NCBI GenBank assembly: GCA_003987725.1
Contig: RXJH01000004.1
Location: 303,372-367,371, forward strand
Source: Hyphomicrobium sp.
GTDB taxonomy: Bacteria > Pseudomonadota > Alphaproteobacteria > Rhizobiales > Hyphomicrobiaceae
DNA length: 64,000 nucleotides
Direction of reading: 5' to 3'
Shown: positions 37,236-45,848 of the stretch, piece after piece
How positions within the stretch are numbered: position 1 is the first letter of the stretch
How the letters are laid out: each line of letters begins with the position of its first letter
Notes under the pieces: model-generated
Told to the model about the DNA's origin: nothing
Seen by the model: only the letters and a program-made list of their open reading frames with translations
Database searches by the model: none
Program-made: the position numbers and the translations under genes

Positions 37236-37775
37236 GTGAAGAACTTCGACGGTCTTGAAGAACTCATCCGAACGATCCCCGATTATCCCAAACCGGGCAT
37301 CATGTTCCGGGACATCACTACGTTGCTCTCCGATCCCATAGGGCTCAAAAAGGCCATCAAGGGCATGGCGAAGCCGTTCGAGGATGGCAAGGTCGATGCC
37401 GTTGCCGGGATCGAGGCGCGCGGCTTCATCCTCGGAGGCGCCATCGCCGATCGTCTCGAATGCGGGTTCATTCCGATCCGGAAGAAAGGCAAGCTGCCGT
37501 GGAAGACGATCGGACAGGAATATACGCTGGAGTACGGTGTCGACGTGATCGAGATTCACGAGGATGCCGTCGAACCGGGTTCGCGCGTGCTCATCGTCGA
37601 TGATCTCATCGCGACAGGCGGCACCGCGGAGGCAGCCGTGAAGCTCATTCACCGTTCGGGCGGAACCGTCGTCGGCGCGACGTTCATTGTGGATCTTCCT
37701 GATCTCGGCGGCATGCAGCGGCTCGAAGCCCTCGGTGTTGTTCGTCATGCACTCGTCGCCTTTGGAGGGCATTAG
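37236..37775 (+). CDS. apt: Adenine phosphoribosyltransferase
   Basis: A 179-residue enzyme, the usual length, from a GTG with GGGAG 8 bases upstream. The PRPP-binding loop is [14 protein letters not shown] and the substrate hood '[11 protein letters not shown]' is present. It converts adenine and PRPP to AMP. The position beside mtnP and mtnA suggests it recycles adenine released from methylthioadenosine. The zinc-ribbon gene starts 11 bases after its stop. Confidence 0.96.
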   Translation: MKNFDGLEELIRTIPDYPKPGIMFRDITTLLSDPIGLKKAIKGMAKPFEDGKVDAVAGIEARGFILGGAIADRLECGFIPIRKKGKLPWKTIGQEYTLEYGVDVIEIHEDAVEPGSRVLIVDDLIATGGTAEAAVKLIHRSGGTVVGATFIVDLPDLGGMQRLEALGVVRHALVAFGGH

Positions 37776-37785
37776 GGGGTTCCCA

Positions 37786-38007
37786 TTGGACCTGCCAAAG
37801 GAACATCTGAGTGATGCGCTGGATCGGATCGCCGCCTGGCGGACAGATCCGGACTCGGCGCTGCCATGCCCCGTATGCGGAGCATCCGGTGTCGAGATCA
37901 TCGACCGGTCCGCGCGGCCATACTCGGAATGGTACGCGATGCGGTGCGCGCAATGCGGCCTCGACGCCGCTCTCCATATTCCGTTGGCCGGTCCTGCAGC
38001 GTATTGA
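37786..38007 (+). CDS. Small zinc-ribbon protein
   Basis: A 73-residue protein from a TTG with GGGGG 6 bases upstream. Two CxxC pairs (CPVC and CAQC, 24 residues apart) form one zinc ribbon; the N-terminal 25 residues are helical. No enzyme domain. It is tightly packed between apt (11-base gap) and the hydrolase (2-base gap), so it is part of the salvage operon. A regulatory or metal-dependent adaptor role is possible but not shown. Confidence 0.65.
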   Translation: MDLPKEHLSDALDRIAAWRTDPDSALPCPVCGASGVEIIDRSARPYSEWYAMRCAQCGLDAALHIPLAGPAAY

Positions 38008-38009
38008 GC

Positions 38010-38720
38010 ATGGTGAATGACGCTCCCGAGATCGTGCTGCTGCCGGGTCTCGATGGGACGGGCGATTTGTTCGATCGCGTTGTTCCCCACTTGGCACGCG
38101 ATTTCACGGTGACTGTTGTCCGTTATCCGCCGGACCCGACGCTTGGATATGCGGGCTACGTCGAGCTGGTTCGTAACGTCATCGGTAGCCGGCCGGTCTA
38201 TGTGCTGGGTGAATCGTTCTCCGGACCAGTCGCGGTGCTCCTTGCGGCGCAACTCGGAGCGCAGGTGCAGGGCATCGTGCTCGCGGCGTCGTTCGTCAAA
38301 CACCCATGGCCGGGCTGGCTCATTCGCAGGTCTGTCCGCGTCGACCCACGCACGACGCCGCCAAATATCAGGAACGCCATCCTCATGGGGCCCTACGGCG
38401 ACGGGGAGCTTCGGGAAGAGGTTGAGAAAATCGTTCAGGCTCTGCCGCGTCCGGTGCGGAACGCCCGGCTTCGCGCCGTCGCGGAAGTCGATGTCGAGGC
38501 GGACTTTATGCGGCTGGAATGTCCTATCCTGGCACTACACGGACGCTCCGACTGGCTGGTGCGCAAATCGCTCATGCAGAAAGTCATCGGCGAAAAGGGA
38601 CGGGCGCGTATGATCGTCTTCCCGGCGGCGCATATGCTACTGCAGACGCAGGCGGCGGCGGTCGCCACGGAAATCATAGAGTTCACGAAATCATCGGCGG
38701 AGGAGAACTATGAAGCTTGA
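38010..38720 (+). CDS. Alpha/beta hydrolase, unassigned
   Basis: A 236-residue protein with the hydrolase core: oxyanion strand 'IVLLPGLDGTGDLFDRVV', nucleophile elbow LGESFSG, acid region 'ILALHGRSDWLV' and late His in 'FPAAHMLLQ'. No signal peptide or membrane segment. Its stop overlaps the mtnA start region (11 bases), so it is co-translated within the methylthioadenosine cluster. The substrate is unknown; a thioester or lactone generated from methylthioribose metabolites is only a guess. Confidence 0.75.
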   Translation: MVNDAPEIVLLPGLDGTGDLFDRVVPHLARDFTVTVVRYPPDPTLGYAGYVELVRNVIGSRPVYVLGESFSGPVAVLLAAQLGAQVQGIVLAASFVKHPWPGWLIRRSVRVDPRTTPPNIRNAILMGPYGDGELREEVEKIVQALPRPVRNARLRAVAEVDVEADFMRLECPILALHGRSDWLVRKSLMQKVIGEKGRARMIVFPAAHMLLQTQAAAVATEIIEFTKSSAEENYEA

Positions 38721-39810
38721 TGGGGTTCCCTCGCGCACGATCTGGCTCGAAGCCGACGGGTGGTCGGCTGGCATCATCGATCAGACGGTGCTGCCGCATA
38801 AGCTCGTGCGATTGACGCTCAAGACGGTCGAGGAAGCGGCGCACGCCATCAAAGCGATGCAAGTGCGCGGCGCGCCGCTGATCGGCGTAACCGCGGCTTA
38901 TGGCATGGCCCTCGCCATGCGCGCCGATCCGTCCGACGCGAACCTCGAACACGCGGTCAAGTTTCTCGGCGAACAGCGGCCGACGGCCGTCAATCTGCGC
39001 TGGGCGCTCGAAGATCTTCGGGCGACTCTCGCTCCGCTTCCGCCAAAGTCGCGCGCGGAAGCTGCTTATGCCCGTGCCGGCGAACTGGCGGAAGAAGATG
39101 TCGAGACATGCCGCCGGATCGGCGTCAACGGGCTTCGCCTCATCAAGGACATCGCGGAGCGGAGGGGCGGCCGCCCGGTCAACGTCCTCACCCACTGCAA
39201 TGCCGGGTGGCTTGCCTGCGTCGACTGGGGAACGGCGACGTCGCCGATCTATCACGCGCATGACGCGGGCATTCCGGTTCACGTCTGGGTCGACGAAACG
39301 CGCCCGCGCAATCAGGGCGCGGCGCTAACCGCGTTCGAGCTTCTGCAACACGGCGTTTCGCATAGTCTGATTGCCGACAACGCGGGCGGTCATTTCATGC
39401 AGCGCGGCGATGTCGATCTCGTTATCGTCGGTACGGACCGGGTGACGGCCAATGGCGACGTCGCGAACAAGATCGGGACGTATCTCAAGGCGCTGGCGGC
39501 GAAGGATACGGGCGTGCCGTTCTACGTCGCGCTTCCCTATTCCACCATCGACTGGCGGACGGACAATGGCGCCGACATACCGATCGAAGAGCGGAGCGAG
39601 GACGAAGTTCTGCGGGTGCAGGGCAAGCTTTCGAATGGCGACGTCGGGTCGGTGCTCATCGCGGCAGAGGGAACGCGTGCGCGCAATCCGGCTTTCGACG
39701 TGACACCCGCGAGGCTCGTGACCGGGTTCATTACGGAACGTGGCATCTGCCCGGCTTCGCGCGAAGGGCTTTTGTCGCTTTACCCCGAGAAGACGAGCGC
39801 TGCAGCGTGA
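38710..39810 (+). CDS. mtnA: S-methyl-5-thioribose-1-phosphate isomerase
   Basis: A 366-residue enzyme converting methylthioribose-1-phosphate to methylthioribulose-1-phosphate. Signatures: 'QVRGAPLIGVTAAYGMALA', Cys163 in THCNAGWLA and Asp243 in 'VGTDRVTANGDVANKIGTY', matching the catalytic Cys160/Asp240 pair known from the Bacillus enzyme. GGAGGAG precedes the ATG. The related eIF2B-type ribose-1,5-bisphosphate isomerase is excluded by the MtnA motifs and the context. Confidence 0.95.
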   Translation: MKLDGVPSRTIWLEADGWSAGIIDQTVLPHKLVRLTLKTVEEAAHAIKAMQVRGAPLIGVTAAYGMALAMRADPSDANLEHAVKFLGEQRPTAVNLRWALEDLRATLAPLPPKSRAEAAYARAGELAEEDVETCRRIGVNGLRLIKDIAERRGGRPVNVLTHCNAGWLACVDWGTATSPIYHAHDAGIPVHVWVDETRPRNQGAALTAFELLQHGVSHSLIADNAGGHFMQRGDVDLVIVGTDRVTANGDVANKIGTYLKALAAKDTGVPFYVALPYSTIDWRTDNGADIPIEERSEDEVLRVQGKLSNGDVGSVLIAAEGTRARNPAFDVTPARLVTGFITERGICPASREGLLSLYPEKTSAAA

Positions 39811-40487
39811 CGGTCGTGAAGCGGGTCAGCGAAAAAGCGTTGAGGAAAGAGATCATCGCAACGGCGCTGTCGATGAGCCGTTCAGGGCTGACGGCCGCTC
39901 GATCCGGCAACGTCTCGTGCCGTTTCAAGGATGGGATGCTCATCACGCCATCCGGAAAGCGCTATGAGGAGACGGAGCCGGAAGACATCGTCTTCGTCGC
40001 AGCGAACGGCAGCGTTCCGAAGGGGCAGGGGAAGCCCTCGAGCGAATGGCATTTTCACTTGGCCGCCTATCTTGCACGCCCGGACCGCAGTGCTGTCGTG
40101 CACACGCATTCGACGCATGCGACGGTTCTGGCTTGCGCGCATAAACCAATTCCGGCGTTTCATTACATGGTGGCAGTAGCGGGCGGGAACGACATTCCGT
40201 GCGTGCCTTACGCGACATTCGGAACGGAAGAACTCGCGCGACATGTTGCTGCGGGACTGAAGGATCGCGACGCCTGTCTCATGGCCAATCACGGTCAAAT
40301 TGCGCTTGGCAGATCGCTCACTTACGCGCTCGAACTTGCCATTGAAGTGGAAGTCCTCGCCGAGCAGTATTACAAACTTCTGAGCACCGGCACGGAGCAC
40401 TTACTCAGCGACGCCGAAATGAGAAAAGTCGTCGAAAAATTCAAGGATTACGGCAAGAACACTGAGCTGGATCAGAGCGACAATTAG
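39807..40487 (+). CDS. ald2: Class II aldolase, FucA-like (putative methylthioribulose-1-phosphate aldolase)
   Basis: A 226-residue protein strongly resembling E. coli FucA along its length ('FHYMVAVAGGNDIPCVPYAT', 'LSDAEMRKVVEKFKDYG'). Zinc site residues Glu80, His99, His101 and His162 keep the FucA spacing. The GTG start overlaps the mtnA stop as GTGA. The context suggests Ald2 of the DHAP shunt, splitting methylthioribulose-1-phosphate into DHAP and methylthioacetaldehyde. MtnB dehydratase is in the same superfamily, but no mtnC/mtnD follow and the sequence is closer to FucA. Confidence 0.85.
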   Translation: MTVVKRVSEKALRKEIIATALSMSRSGLTAARSGNVSCRFKDGMLITPSGKRYEETEPEDIVFVAANGSVPKGQGKPSSEWHFHLAAYLARPDRSAVVHTHSTHATVLACAHKPIPAFHYMVAVAGGNDIPCVPYATFGTEELARHVAAGLKDRDACLMANHGQIALGRSLTYALELAIEVEVLAEQYYKLLSTGTEHLLSDAEMRKVVEKFKDYGKNTELDQSDN

Positions 40488-40516
40488 TTTGGGCGCACTT
40501 TGGAGTTTGGAACCAC

Positions 40517-40533
40517 TATAAGTTTGTCTTATA
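40517..40533 (+). promoter_or_regulatory. Palindrome upstream of the catalase gene
   Basis: TATAAG-TTTGT-CTTATA is a perfect 6-bp dyad about 85 bases before katA. ATAA-N7-TTAT within it resembles one OxyR half-site (ATAG-N7-CTAT); the other half of a full OxyR site is not seen. Operator for a peroxide-responsive or LysR-type regulator is the most likely meaning. Confidence 0.4.
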
Positions 40534-40616
40534 AGAATTTCCTGAAAAAAAGATTTGAGGCGAAAGTTTTTCTGATCTAGTTCCGTTTCTGTTTCCTCCA
40601 GGAAGGACTTCTTACG

Positions 40617-42125
40617 ATGACCGACACTCGGAAATTAACAACAACCGCTGGCGCACCCATCGCGGACAACCAGAATTCGCTGTCAGCAGGGCCGCGCGGC
40701 CCGCTGCTCATGCAGGATTACCAGCTGCTCGAGAAGCTTGCGCACCAAAACCGCGAGCGCATCCCCGAGCGCACCGTTCACGCCAAGGGCTGGGGCGCTT
40801 TCGGTACCCTCACCATCACGGGCGACATTTCGAAGTACACGAAGGCCGCGGCACTGCAGCCGGGCGCCAAAACCGAGATGCTGCTGCGCTGCTCGACGGT
40901 CGCCGGCGAACTCGGCGCCGCCGACGCCGAACGCGACGTGCGCGGCTTCGCGCTCAAGTTCTACACGAGCGAGGGCAACTGGGATCTCGTCGGCAACAAC
41001 ACGCCGGTGTTCTTCGTTCGCGATCCTTACAAGTTCCCCGACTTCATCCATACCCAGAAGCGGCATCCGAAGACGAACATGCGCTCGCCTACGGCGATGT
41101 GGGATTTCTGGTCGCTGTCGCCGGAAAGCCTGCATCAGGTGACCATCCTGATGTCGGATCGCGGCCTGCCGACCGACATCCGCCACATCAACGGCTACGG
41201 CTCGCACACCTATTCGCTGATCAACGCGAAGAACGAGCGCGTCTACGTGAAATTCCACTTCAAGACCCTGCAGGGCCATAGGCACTGGACGAACAAGGAA
41301 GCGACCGAGATCGTTGGTCATACCCGTGAATCGACGCAGGAAGACCTGTTCACAGCGATCGAGAAGGGCGATTTCCCGAAGTGGAAGGTGCAGGTCCAGA
41401 TCATGCCGGAGGCCGATGTCGGCAAGCACTGGTACAATCCGTTCGACCTCACCAAGGTTTGGCCGCACGCTGACTATCCGCCGATCGACATCGGCGTGAT
41501 GGAATTGAACCGCAATCCGGAAAACTACTTCGCTGAGATCGAGCAGGCGGCGTTCTCGCCGTCCAACATCGTGCCGGGCATCGGCTTCTCGCCGGATAAG
41601 ATGCTGCAGGCGCGCATCTTCTCGTATGCCGACGCGCACCGCTATCGCCTCGGCACGCACTACGAACATCTGCCCGTGAACGCGCCGAAGTGCCCGGTCC
41701 ATCACTATCACAAGGATGGTCCGATGAACTTCTTCGGTCAGCAGACCGGCGTTACGGATGCCTACTACGAGCCGAACTCGTTCAACGGGCCGGCGGAAGA
41801 CAAGTCGGCTTTGGAACCGCCGCTGGCGCTTTCGGGCGATGCCGAGCGCTATAACCATCGTGACGGCAACGACGATTATCGTCAGGTGACGGCGCTGTTC
41901 AATCTGTTCAACAAGGATCAGAAGGCGCGGCTCTTCAACAACATCGCGGAAGCGATGTGGGGCATTCCGGATTTCATCACCGAGCGTCAGCTCGGGCATT
42001 TCAAGAAGGTGCATCCGGATTACGAGGCAGGCGTGCGTGCCGCTCTCGAGCACATGACGCGCCAGAAGGCTTCGGAGACCGCGCAGCAACAGAAGATGCC
42101 GCAAGGCGCGGAAGCTGCTGAATAG
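40617..42125 (+). CDS. katA: Monofunctional haem catalase
   Basis: A 502-residue small-subunit catalase. Catalytic His is in '[14 protein letters not shown]' (Trp at a place where most catalases have Ala or Ser), Asn in '[14 protein letters not shown]' and the proximal haem Tyr in '[14 protein letters not shown]'. NADPH-site and C-terminal helical domain are present, and there is no extra flavodoxin-like domain. It dismutates hydrogen peroxide in the cytoplasm. GGAAGGA precedes the ATG; a palindrome lies upstream and a terminator follows. Confidence 0.97.
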   Translation: MTDTRKLTTTAGAPIADNQNSLSAGPRGPLLMQDYQLLEKLAHQNRERIPERTVHAKGWGAFGTLTITGDISKYTKAAALQPGAKTEMLLRCSTVAGELGAADAERDVRGFALKFYTSEGNWDLVGNNTPVFFVRDPYKFPDFIHTQKRHPKTNMRSPTAMWDFWSLSPESLHQVTILMSDRGLPTDIRHINGYGSHTYSLINAKNERVYVKFHFKTLQGHRHWTNKEATEIVGHTRESTQEDLFTAIEKGDFPKWKVQVQIMPEADVGKHWYNPFDLTKVWPHADYPPIDIGVMELNRNPENYFAEIEQAAFSPSNIVPGIGFSPDKMLQARIFSYADAHRYRLGTHYEHLPVNAPKCPVHHYHKDGPMNFFGQQTGVTDAYYEPNSFNGPAEDKSALEPPLALSGDAERYNHRDGNDDYRQVTALFNLFNKDQKARLFNNIAEAMWGIPDFITERQLGHFKKVHPDYEAGVRAALEHMTRQKASETAQQQKMPQGAEAAE

Positions 42126-42147
42126 GCGGATTTCATCACTGGCAACG

Positions 42148-42179
42148 AAAAAGGACCTGCTCGATGCGGGGCCTTTTTT
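42148..42179 (+). terminator. Rho-independent terminator of katA
   Basis: AAAAAGG pairs with CCTTTTT around an inner imperfect ACC/GGGG stem and a loop of about 10 bases, ending in six Ts. Confidence 0.75.
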
Positions 42180-42270
42180 ATTCAGCGGGCTTCCTATGAC
42201 GACTTCTTGCAACCTCTGAAGGTGTGCAGCGTTGCTCTGGCAGCGCTCAACGTCATGAGGAGGAGCGAAC

Positions 42271-42675
42271 ATGCCGCGTGGAGACAAATCCAGCTACACC
42301 AGCAAACAGAAACGCCAGGCCGAATACATCGAAGAAGGCTATGAGAGGCGTGGCGTTCGAAAGGGCGAAGCTGCAAGGCGCGCCTGGGCCACGGTTAACA
42401 AGGAAACCGGCGGCGGAAAGAAGAGCGGCTCCGGCCGCGGCAAGAAGGTGTCGACCGCATCTTCGCGCCGAGGTGGGAAGATCGGTGGCAAGGCAGCGGC
42501 TGCGCGTTCCACGGCTGCTCGCAAAGCCTCGGCGACGCGTGCCGCAGCTGCCCGCAAACGTTCGGCGGCGCGTCCAACCGCAGCCGCTCGGAAGTCAGCG
42601 ACGACGCGTTCTACTGCTGCCCGCAAAGCTTCTGCGAAGAAAGGTGCCGCGACGCGAAGGCGGCGTGCGAGCTGA
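42271..42675 (+). CDS. Basic protein with histone-H1-like C-terminal tail
   Basis: A 134-residue protein. Residues 1-55 (RGDKSSYTSKQKRQAEYIEE, 'RRGVRKGEAARRAWATVNKE') form a small helical domain that I have seen annotated as a plasmid-stabilisation or stress-associated protein. Residues 56-134 are Lys/Arg/Ala/Ser-rich with AARKASA-type repeats, like eukaryotic H1 and bacterial Hc1 tails. It probably binds DNA or RNA. A GAGGAGGAG site precedes the ATG. Divergent composition reflects the tail rather than transfer. Confidence 0.7.
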   Translation: MPRGDKSSYTSKQKRQAEYIEEGYERRGVRKGEAARRAWATVNKETGGGKKSGSGRGKKVSTASSRRGGKIGGKAAAARSTAARKASATRAAAARKRSAARPTAAARKSATTRSTAARKASAKKGAATRRRRAS

Positions 42676-42689
42676 TTTTGAAGCAATGA

Positions 42690-42932
42690 CTATTCGGCCG
42701 TGCGGAAGTACGGCTCGACCTTGCCCTTGAGCTTCAGTGTCATCGGCCGGCCGGCGCGATCTTTGGCGTTGCCGGCTGCGACGCGAATCCAGCCTTCGCT
42801 CACGCAGTATTCCTCGACGTTCGTTTTCTCGACGCCGTTGAAGCGGATGCCGATGTCGCGCTTCAGGATATCTTCGTTGAAAAAGGGGCTTTTCGGATCG
42901 TTGCTGAGCCGGTCGGGAAGCTCTGTGGACAT
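42690..42932 (-). CDS. DUF3297 family protein
   Basis: An 80-residue protein. The pattern 'LPDRLSNDPKSPFFNEDIL' and the C-terminal 'GNAKDRAGRPMTLKLKGKVEPYF' are characteristic of DUF3297, a short single-domain family without known role. The ATG has GGGG 9 bases upstream. It follows ychF with a 12-base gap on the same strand and is probably co-transcribed with it. Confidence 0.8.
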   Translation of the reverse strand: MSTELPDRLSNDPKSPFFNEDILKRDIGIRFNGVEKTNVEEYCVSEGWIRVAAGNAKDRAGRPMTLKLKGKVEPYFRTAE

Positions 42933-42944
42933 GGCTATCAACCC

Positions 42945-44042
42945 CTAGTTCGCAAAACGGAAGTGCATGACGTCGCCGTCCTGGACGATGTATTCTTTGC
43001 CTTCGAGCCGCATTTTTCCAGCTTCCTTCGCGCCCGTTTCGCCGTTGCCGGTGACGTAGTCGGGATAGGCAATGGTTTCGGCGCGGATGAAGCCCTTCTC
43101 GAAGTCCGTGTGGATGACGCCCGCGGCCTGCGGCGCCTTCGTTCCGCGCGTGATCGTCCAGGCGCGGGCTTCCTTCGGCCCGACGGTGAAATACGTCACG
43201 AGATCGAGCAGGCTGTAACCGGCGCGAATGAGGCGGTTGAGGCCGGCTTCCTCGAGGCCCATTTCGGCGAGGAATGCATCGCGGTCTTCAGGCGCCAGAC
43301 CCGCGAATTCGCTTTCGATCTTGGCCGAGATGACGACGACGGCCGCACCTTCCGCCTTGGCGCGTTCTTCGACCTGCTTCGAATAGGCGTTACCGTTCGC
43401 GGCGGCGCTTTCTTCGACGTTGCAGACGTAGACCACGGGCTTCGACGTCAAAAGCTGGAGCGCGCGGAAGGCAGGCATCTCTTCAGGCGTCATCTTGGCG
43501 AGGCGCGCGGGCTTGCCTTCGCGGAGAAGCTGCAACGGCTTCTCCATCACGGCGTATTGTGCCTTGGCTTCCTTGTCGCCCGTCTTGGCCTTCTTTTCGA
43601 TCTGCGAGATGCGCTTCTCGAGGCTTTCGAGATCGGCGAGCATCAGCTCGGTTTCGACGACGTCGGCGTCGGCCAGCGGATCTATGCGGTTCTCGACGTG
43701 AGTGACGTCTTCATCGACGAAGCAGCGCAGCACGTAGGCCACGGCATCGACTTCGCGGATGTGCGAGAGAAACTTGTTGCCGAGGCCTTCGCCCTTCGAG
43801 GCGCCGCGCACGAGACCTGCGATATCGACGAAGGTCAGACGCGTCGGAATGATCTCCTTGCTGCCCGCGATCTTCGCCAGCGTGTCGAGGCGATCGTCCG
43901 GAACGGCGACCTCGCCGACGTTCGGTTCGATGGTGCAGAACGGATAGTTGGCTGCCTCCGCCTGCGCGGTTTGCGTCAGCGCGTTGAAGAGGGTCGACTT
44001 GCCGACGTTCGGCAGGCCGACGATGCCGCATTTGAAGCCCAT
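42945..44042 (-). CDS. ychF: Redox-regulated ATPase YchF
   Basis: A 365-residue Obg-family P-loop protein: G1 'GIVGLPNVGKST', switch region 'PFCTIEPNVG', G3 'DIAGLVRGASKGEGLGN', and a C-terminal TGS-like domain ('AWTITRGTKAPQAAGVIHTD'). The G4 site has the NVEE-type sequence that makes YchF prefer ATP. Binds ribosomes; in E. coli it represses catalase, which is of interest because katA lies close by, although there is no operon link. Confidence 0.96.
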   Translation of the reverse strand: MGFKCGIVGLPNVGKSTLFNALTQTAQAEAANYPFCTIEPNVGEVAVPDDRLDTLAKIAGSKEIIPTRLTFVDIAGLVRGASKGEGLGNKFLSHIREVDAVAYVLRCFVDEDVTHVENRIDPLADADVVETELMLADLESLEKRISQIEKKAKTGDKEAKAQYAVMEKPLQLLREGKPARLAKMTPEEMPAFRALQLLTSKPVVYVCNVEESAAANGNAYSKQVEERAKAEGAAVVVISAKIESEFAGLAPEDRDAFLAEMGLEEAGLNRLIRAGYSLLDLVTYFTVGPKEARAWTITRGTKAPQAAGVIHTDFEKGFIRAETIAYPDYVTGNGETGAKEAGKMRLEGKEYIVQDGDVMHFRFAN

Positions 44043-44135
44043 GGCGGGGAGATGTCCGGTTGAGTTGCTGCCGTCGGGTTAAGCGAGCGGCGGCCTAATG
44101 TGAAGCCTTATCGGCGGCGTCTGCGGCCCTATGGC

Positions 44136-44873
44136 TCACCGGGTGAATTTCGCAAACGCAAAAGCCGAATAGCGCGATGGGGCGGGTAAGTTGGTCGTGT
44201 AGGACATCGCTTCCGCTAGCGCTTCGGAAATGTGCGTGCCCTGATCGACCTGACGCACCGCGATAACGATGAACGGGCGCTGCCAGCTGGTGTCTGTATC
44301 TTCGCAGTCGGCACAGGGGTCGACGTAGCGTCCGAGGTTCAGTGTCCACATCGGAATGCGTTCGCCGAGAGCTTCCTGCACCCATTGCGCCGTGCGGACG
44401 GCGCGCTCGCCGCCCCGCTGCTCCTCGCGCGCGACATCGCCTTCCTGACTTGCGAGGCCGACGGCAATCAGGCCGCGTGCCGACCCCAGTCCTTCGCGGA
44501 GCTGCGGTGCCAGAACCTCTTCCTGAATTTCCTGCGGCGACAGGCGGCGATCGTCCCTTGCGAGTTCGCTCGTCGAGCCGCGAACCCAGCCATAGTTCTT
44601 GGTGAGAACGACGACGTCGAACACGGCGCGGCGTCCGGCCCGGTCGGTGCCTTCGATCGGGAAGACGAGCGTGCGTTCGTTCCATCGCTTGGCGAAGATG
44701 CGGCGGACGCCGGTTTTGTCCTTGTCGACGGCGTTGTAGGCGTCCCAGCCGACGGCGGCAAAAACGCCGACCGTGAACAAGAGGATGAGTGCGCCGACGA
44801 TCGTCTGGAAGGGACCATCCGTGCGTGAGCCGTTCGAATAGTTCTCTTCCTGGTATTCGGAATAGTCGGACAT
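44136..44873 (-). CDS. Single-pass membrane protein, unrecognised
   Basis: A 245-residue protein starting MSDYSEYQEENYSNG, with one membrane helix (about residues 27-48) and a large probably periplasmic domain. The domain has 'LVFPIEGTDRAGRRAVFDVVV', 'ERIPMWTLNLGRYVDPCADCE' and 'RPFIVIAVRQVDQGTHISEAL'. The CADC pair could bind metal or form a disulfide. GGGGG precedes the ATG at 9 bases. It lies between pth and ychF on the same strand. No family known to me. Confidence 0.65.
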   Translation of the reverse strand: MSDYSEYQEENYSNGSRTDGPFQTIVGALILLFTVGVFAAVGWDAYNAVDKDKTGVRRIFAKRWNERTLVFPIEGTDRAGRRAVFDVVVLTKNYGWVRGSTSELARDDRRLSPQEIQEEVLAPQLREGLGSARGLIAVGLASQEGDVAREEQRGGERAVRTAQWVQEALGERIPMWTLNLGRYVDPCADCEDTDTSWQRPFIVIAVRQVDQGTHISEALAEAMSYTTNLPAPSRYSAFAFAKFTR

Positions 44874-44985
44874 GACGCTTAACCCCCGCAACGCTCGGCT
44901 ATTCGTTTATCGCATTTTCTTGACGCAAACCGGTGCCCACTTTGCTTGAAAATGCTCTGACGCGTACGCGTGCGTGAAGAAACGA

Positions 44986-45735
44986 TCACGAACCGCCGTC
45001 GCCGGATTTTCGCGCGCCTAGCCATTTTTTCAAGTTCTCGGCCAATGCCGACTGGCGTTTGGAGGCGCGTTCACCGGCGGGGTGTGGCCCTGATGCCTTC
45101 TTTTTGGGTGGGCGCGGTTCTTCAGGCTCGCGTTCGGTCTTGCGTGCCGGGGCATCGCTTCGCGGCTCATCGTCATTCCAGCGGGCGACGTCGCTGAGGA
45201 AGCGTGCGTCGTCGCCTTTGGCGAGATAAGGAGTCGCGTCTGCGATCGCATCGAGCCAATCGTTGAGACCCTCCCGTTCGGTCTTTGCAAAGTCGTTCAG
45301 TACGTGATGGATGACGACATCCTTCGAGCCTGGATGGCCGATGCCGAGGCGCACGCGCTTGTACTCGTTTTCGATGTGCGCGGTGATCGAGCGAAGGCCG
45401 TTGTGACCGGCATTACCACCGCCGGTTTTCACCTTCACCTTGCCGGGGGCGAGATCGAGCTCGTCGTGAAAAACGTAGACGTGGTCGAGCGGAATTTTGA
45501 GAAAGCGCTGGGCTTCGCCGACCGCGCGGCCGCTTTCGTTCATGTAGGTTTCGGGCTTTAGAAGCGTAACGCGTTCGTTGCCGATCGAGCCTTCCGTGAC
45601 GAGGCCCTGGAACTTCTTTCGCCAGGGGCCGAAGCCATGGCGTTCGGCGATGCGATCGACCGCCATGAAACCGATGTTGTGGCGATTGGCGCGATATTTC
45701 TCGCCAGGATTACCAAGTCCGACGAAGAGCTTCAT
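44986..45735 (-). CDS. pth: Peptidyl-tRNA hydrolase with long basic C-terminal tail
   Basis: A 249-residue protein; the enzyme core (residues 1-185) has '[20 protein letters not shown]' with catalytic His, '[11 protein letters not shown]', '[14 protein letters not shown]' and '[12 protein letters not shown]'. It frees tRNA from stalled peptidyl-tRNA. The tail from about residue 188 is rich in Lys, Arg, Pro and Glu and is unusual against the 190-residue standard. Downstream of rplY, as is common. Confidence 0.96.
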   Translation of the reverse strand: MKLFVGLGNPGEKYRANRHNIGFMAVDRIAERHGFGPWRKKFQGLVTEGSIGNERVTLLKPETYMNESGRAVGEAQRFLKIPLDHVYVFHDELDLAPGKVKVKTGGGNAGHNGLRSITAHIENEYKRVRLGIGHPGSKDVVIHHVLNDFAKTEREGLNDWLDAIADATPYLAKGDDARFLSDVARWNDDEPRSDAPARKTEREPEEPRPPKKKASGPHPAGERASKRQSALAENLKKWLGARKSGDGGS

Positions 45736-45848
45736 CGCTCACTCTTTTCATTGCGCCTGGCTTTGCGCTTCGCGGAGCGGGCGGAAGAGGCGCCATTTGC
45801 AGCGTGGAAACCGGCGCGGTTATACGACCGCGCCGGTCCGTGATCGTT

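Noticed and set aside
39807..40487. Annotation of the aldolase as MtnB dehydratase
   Set aside because: Closer to FucA along its length, with the same zinc-residue spacing, and no mtnC/mtnD nearby.
40683..42287. 534-codon frame opposite katA
   Set aside because: Antisense shadow; the catalase is full length with all active-site residues.
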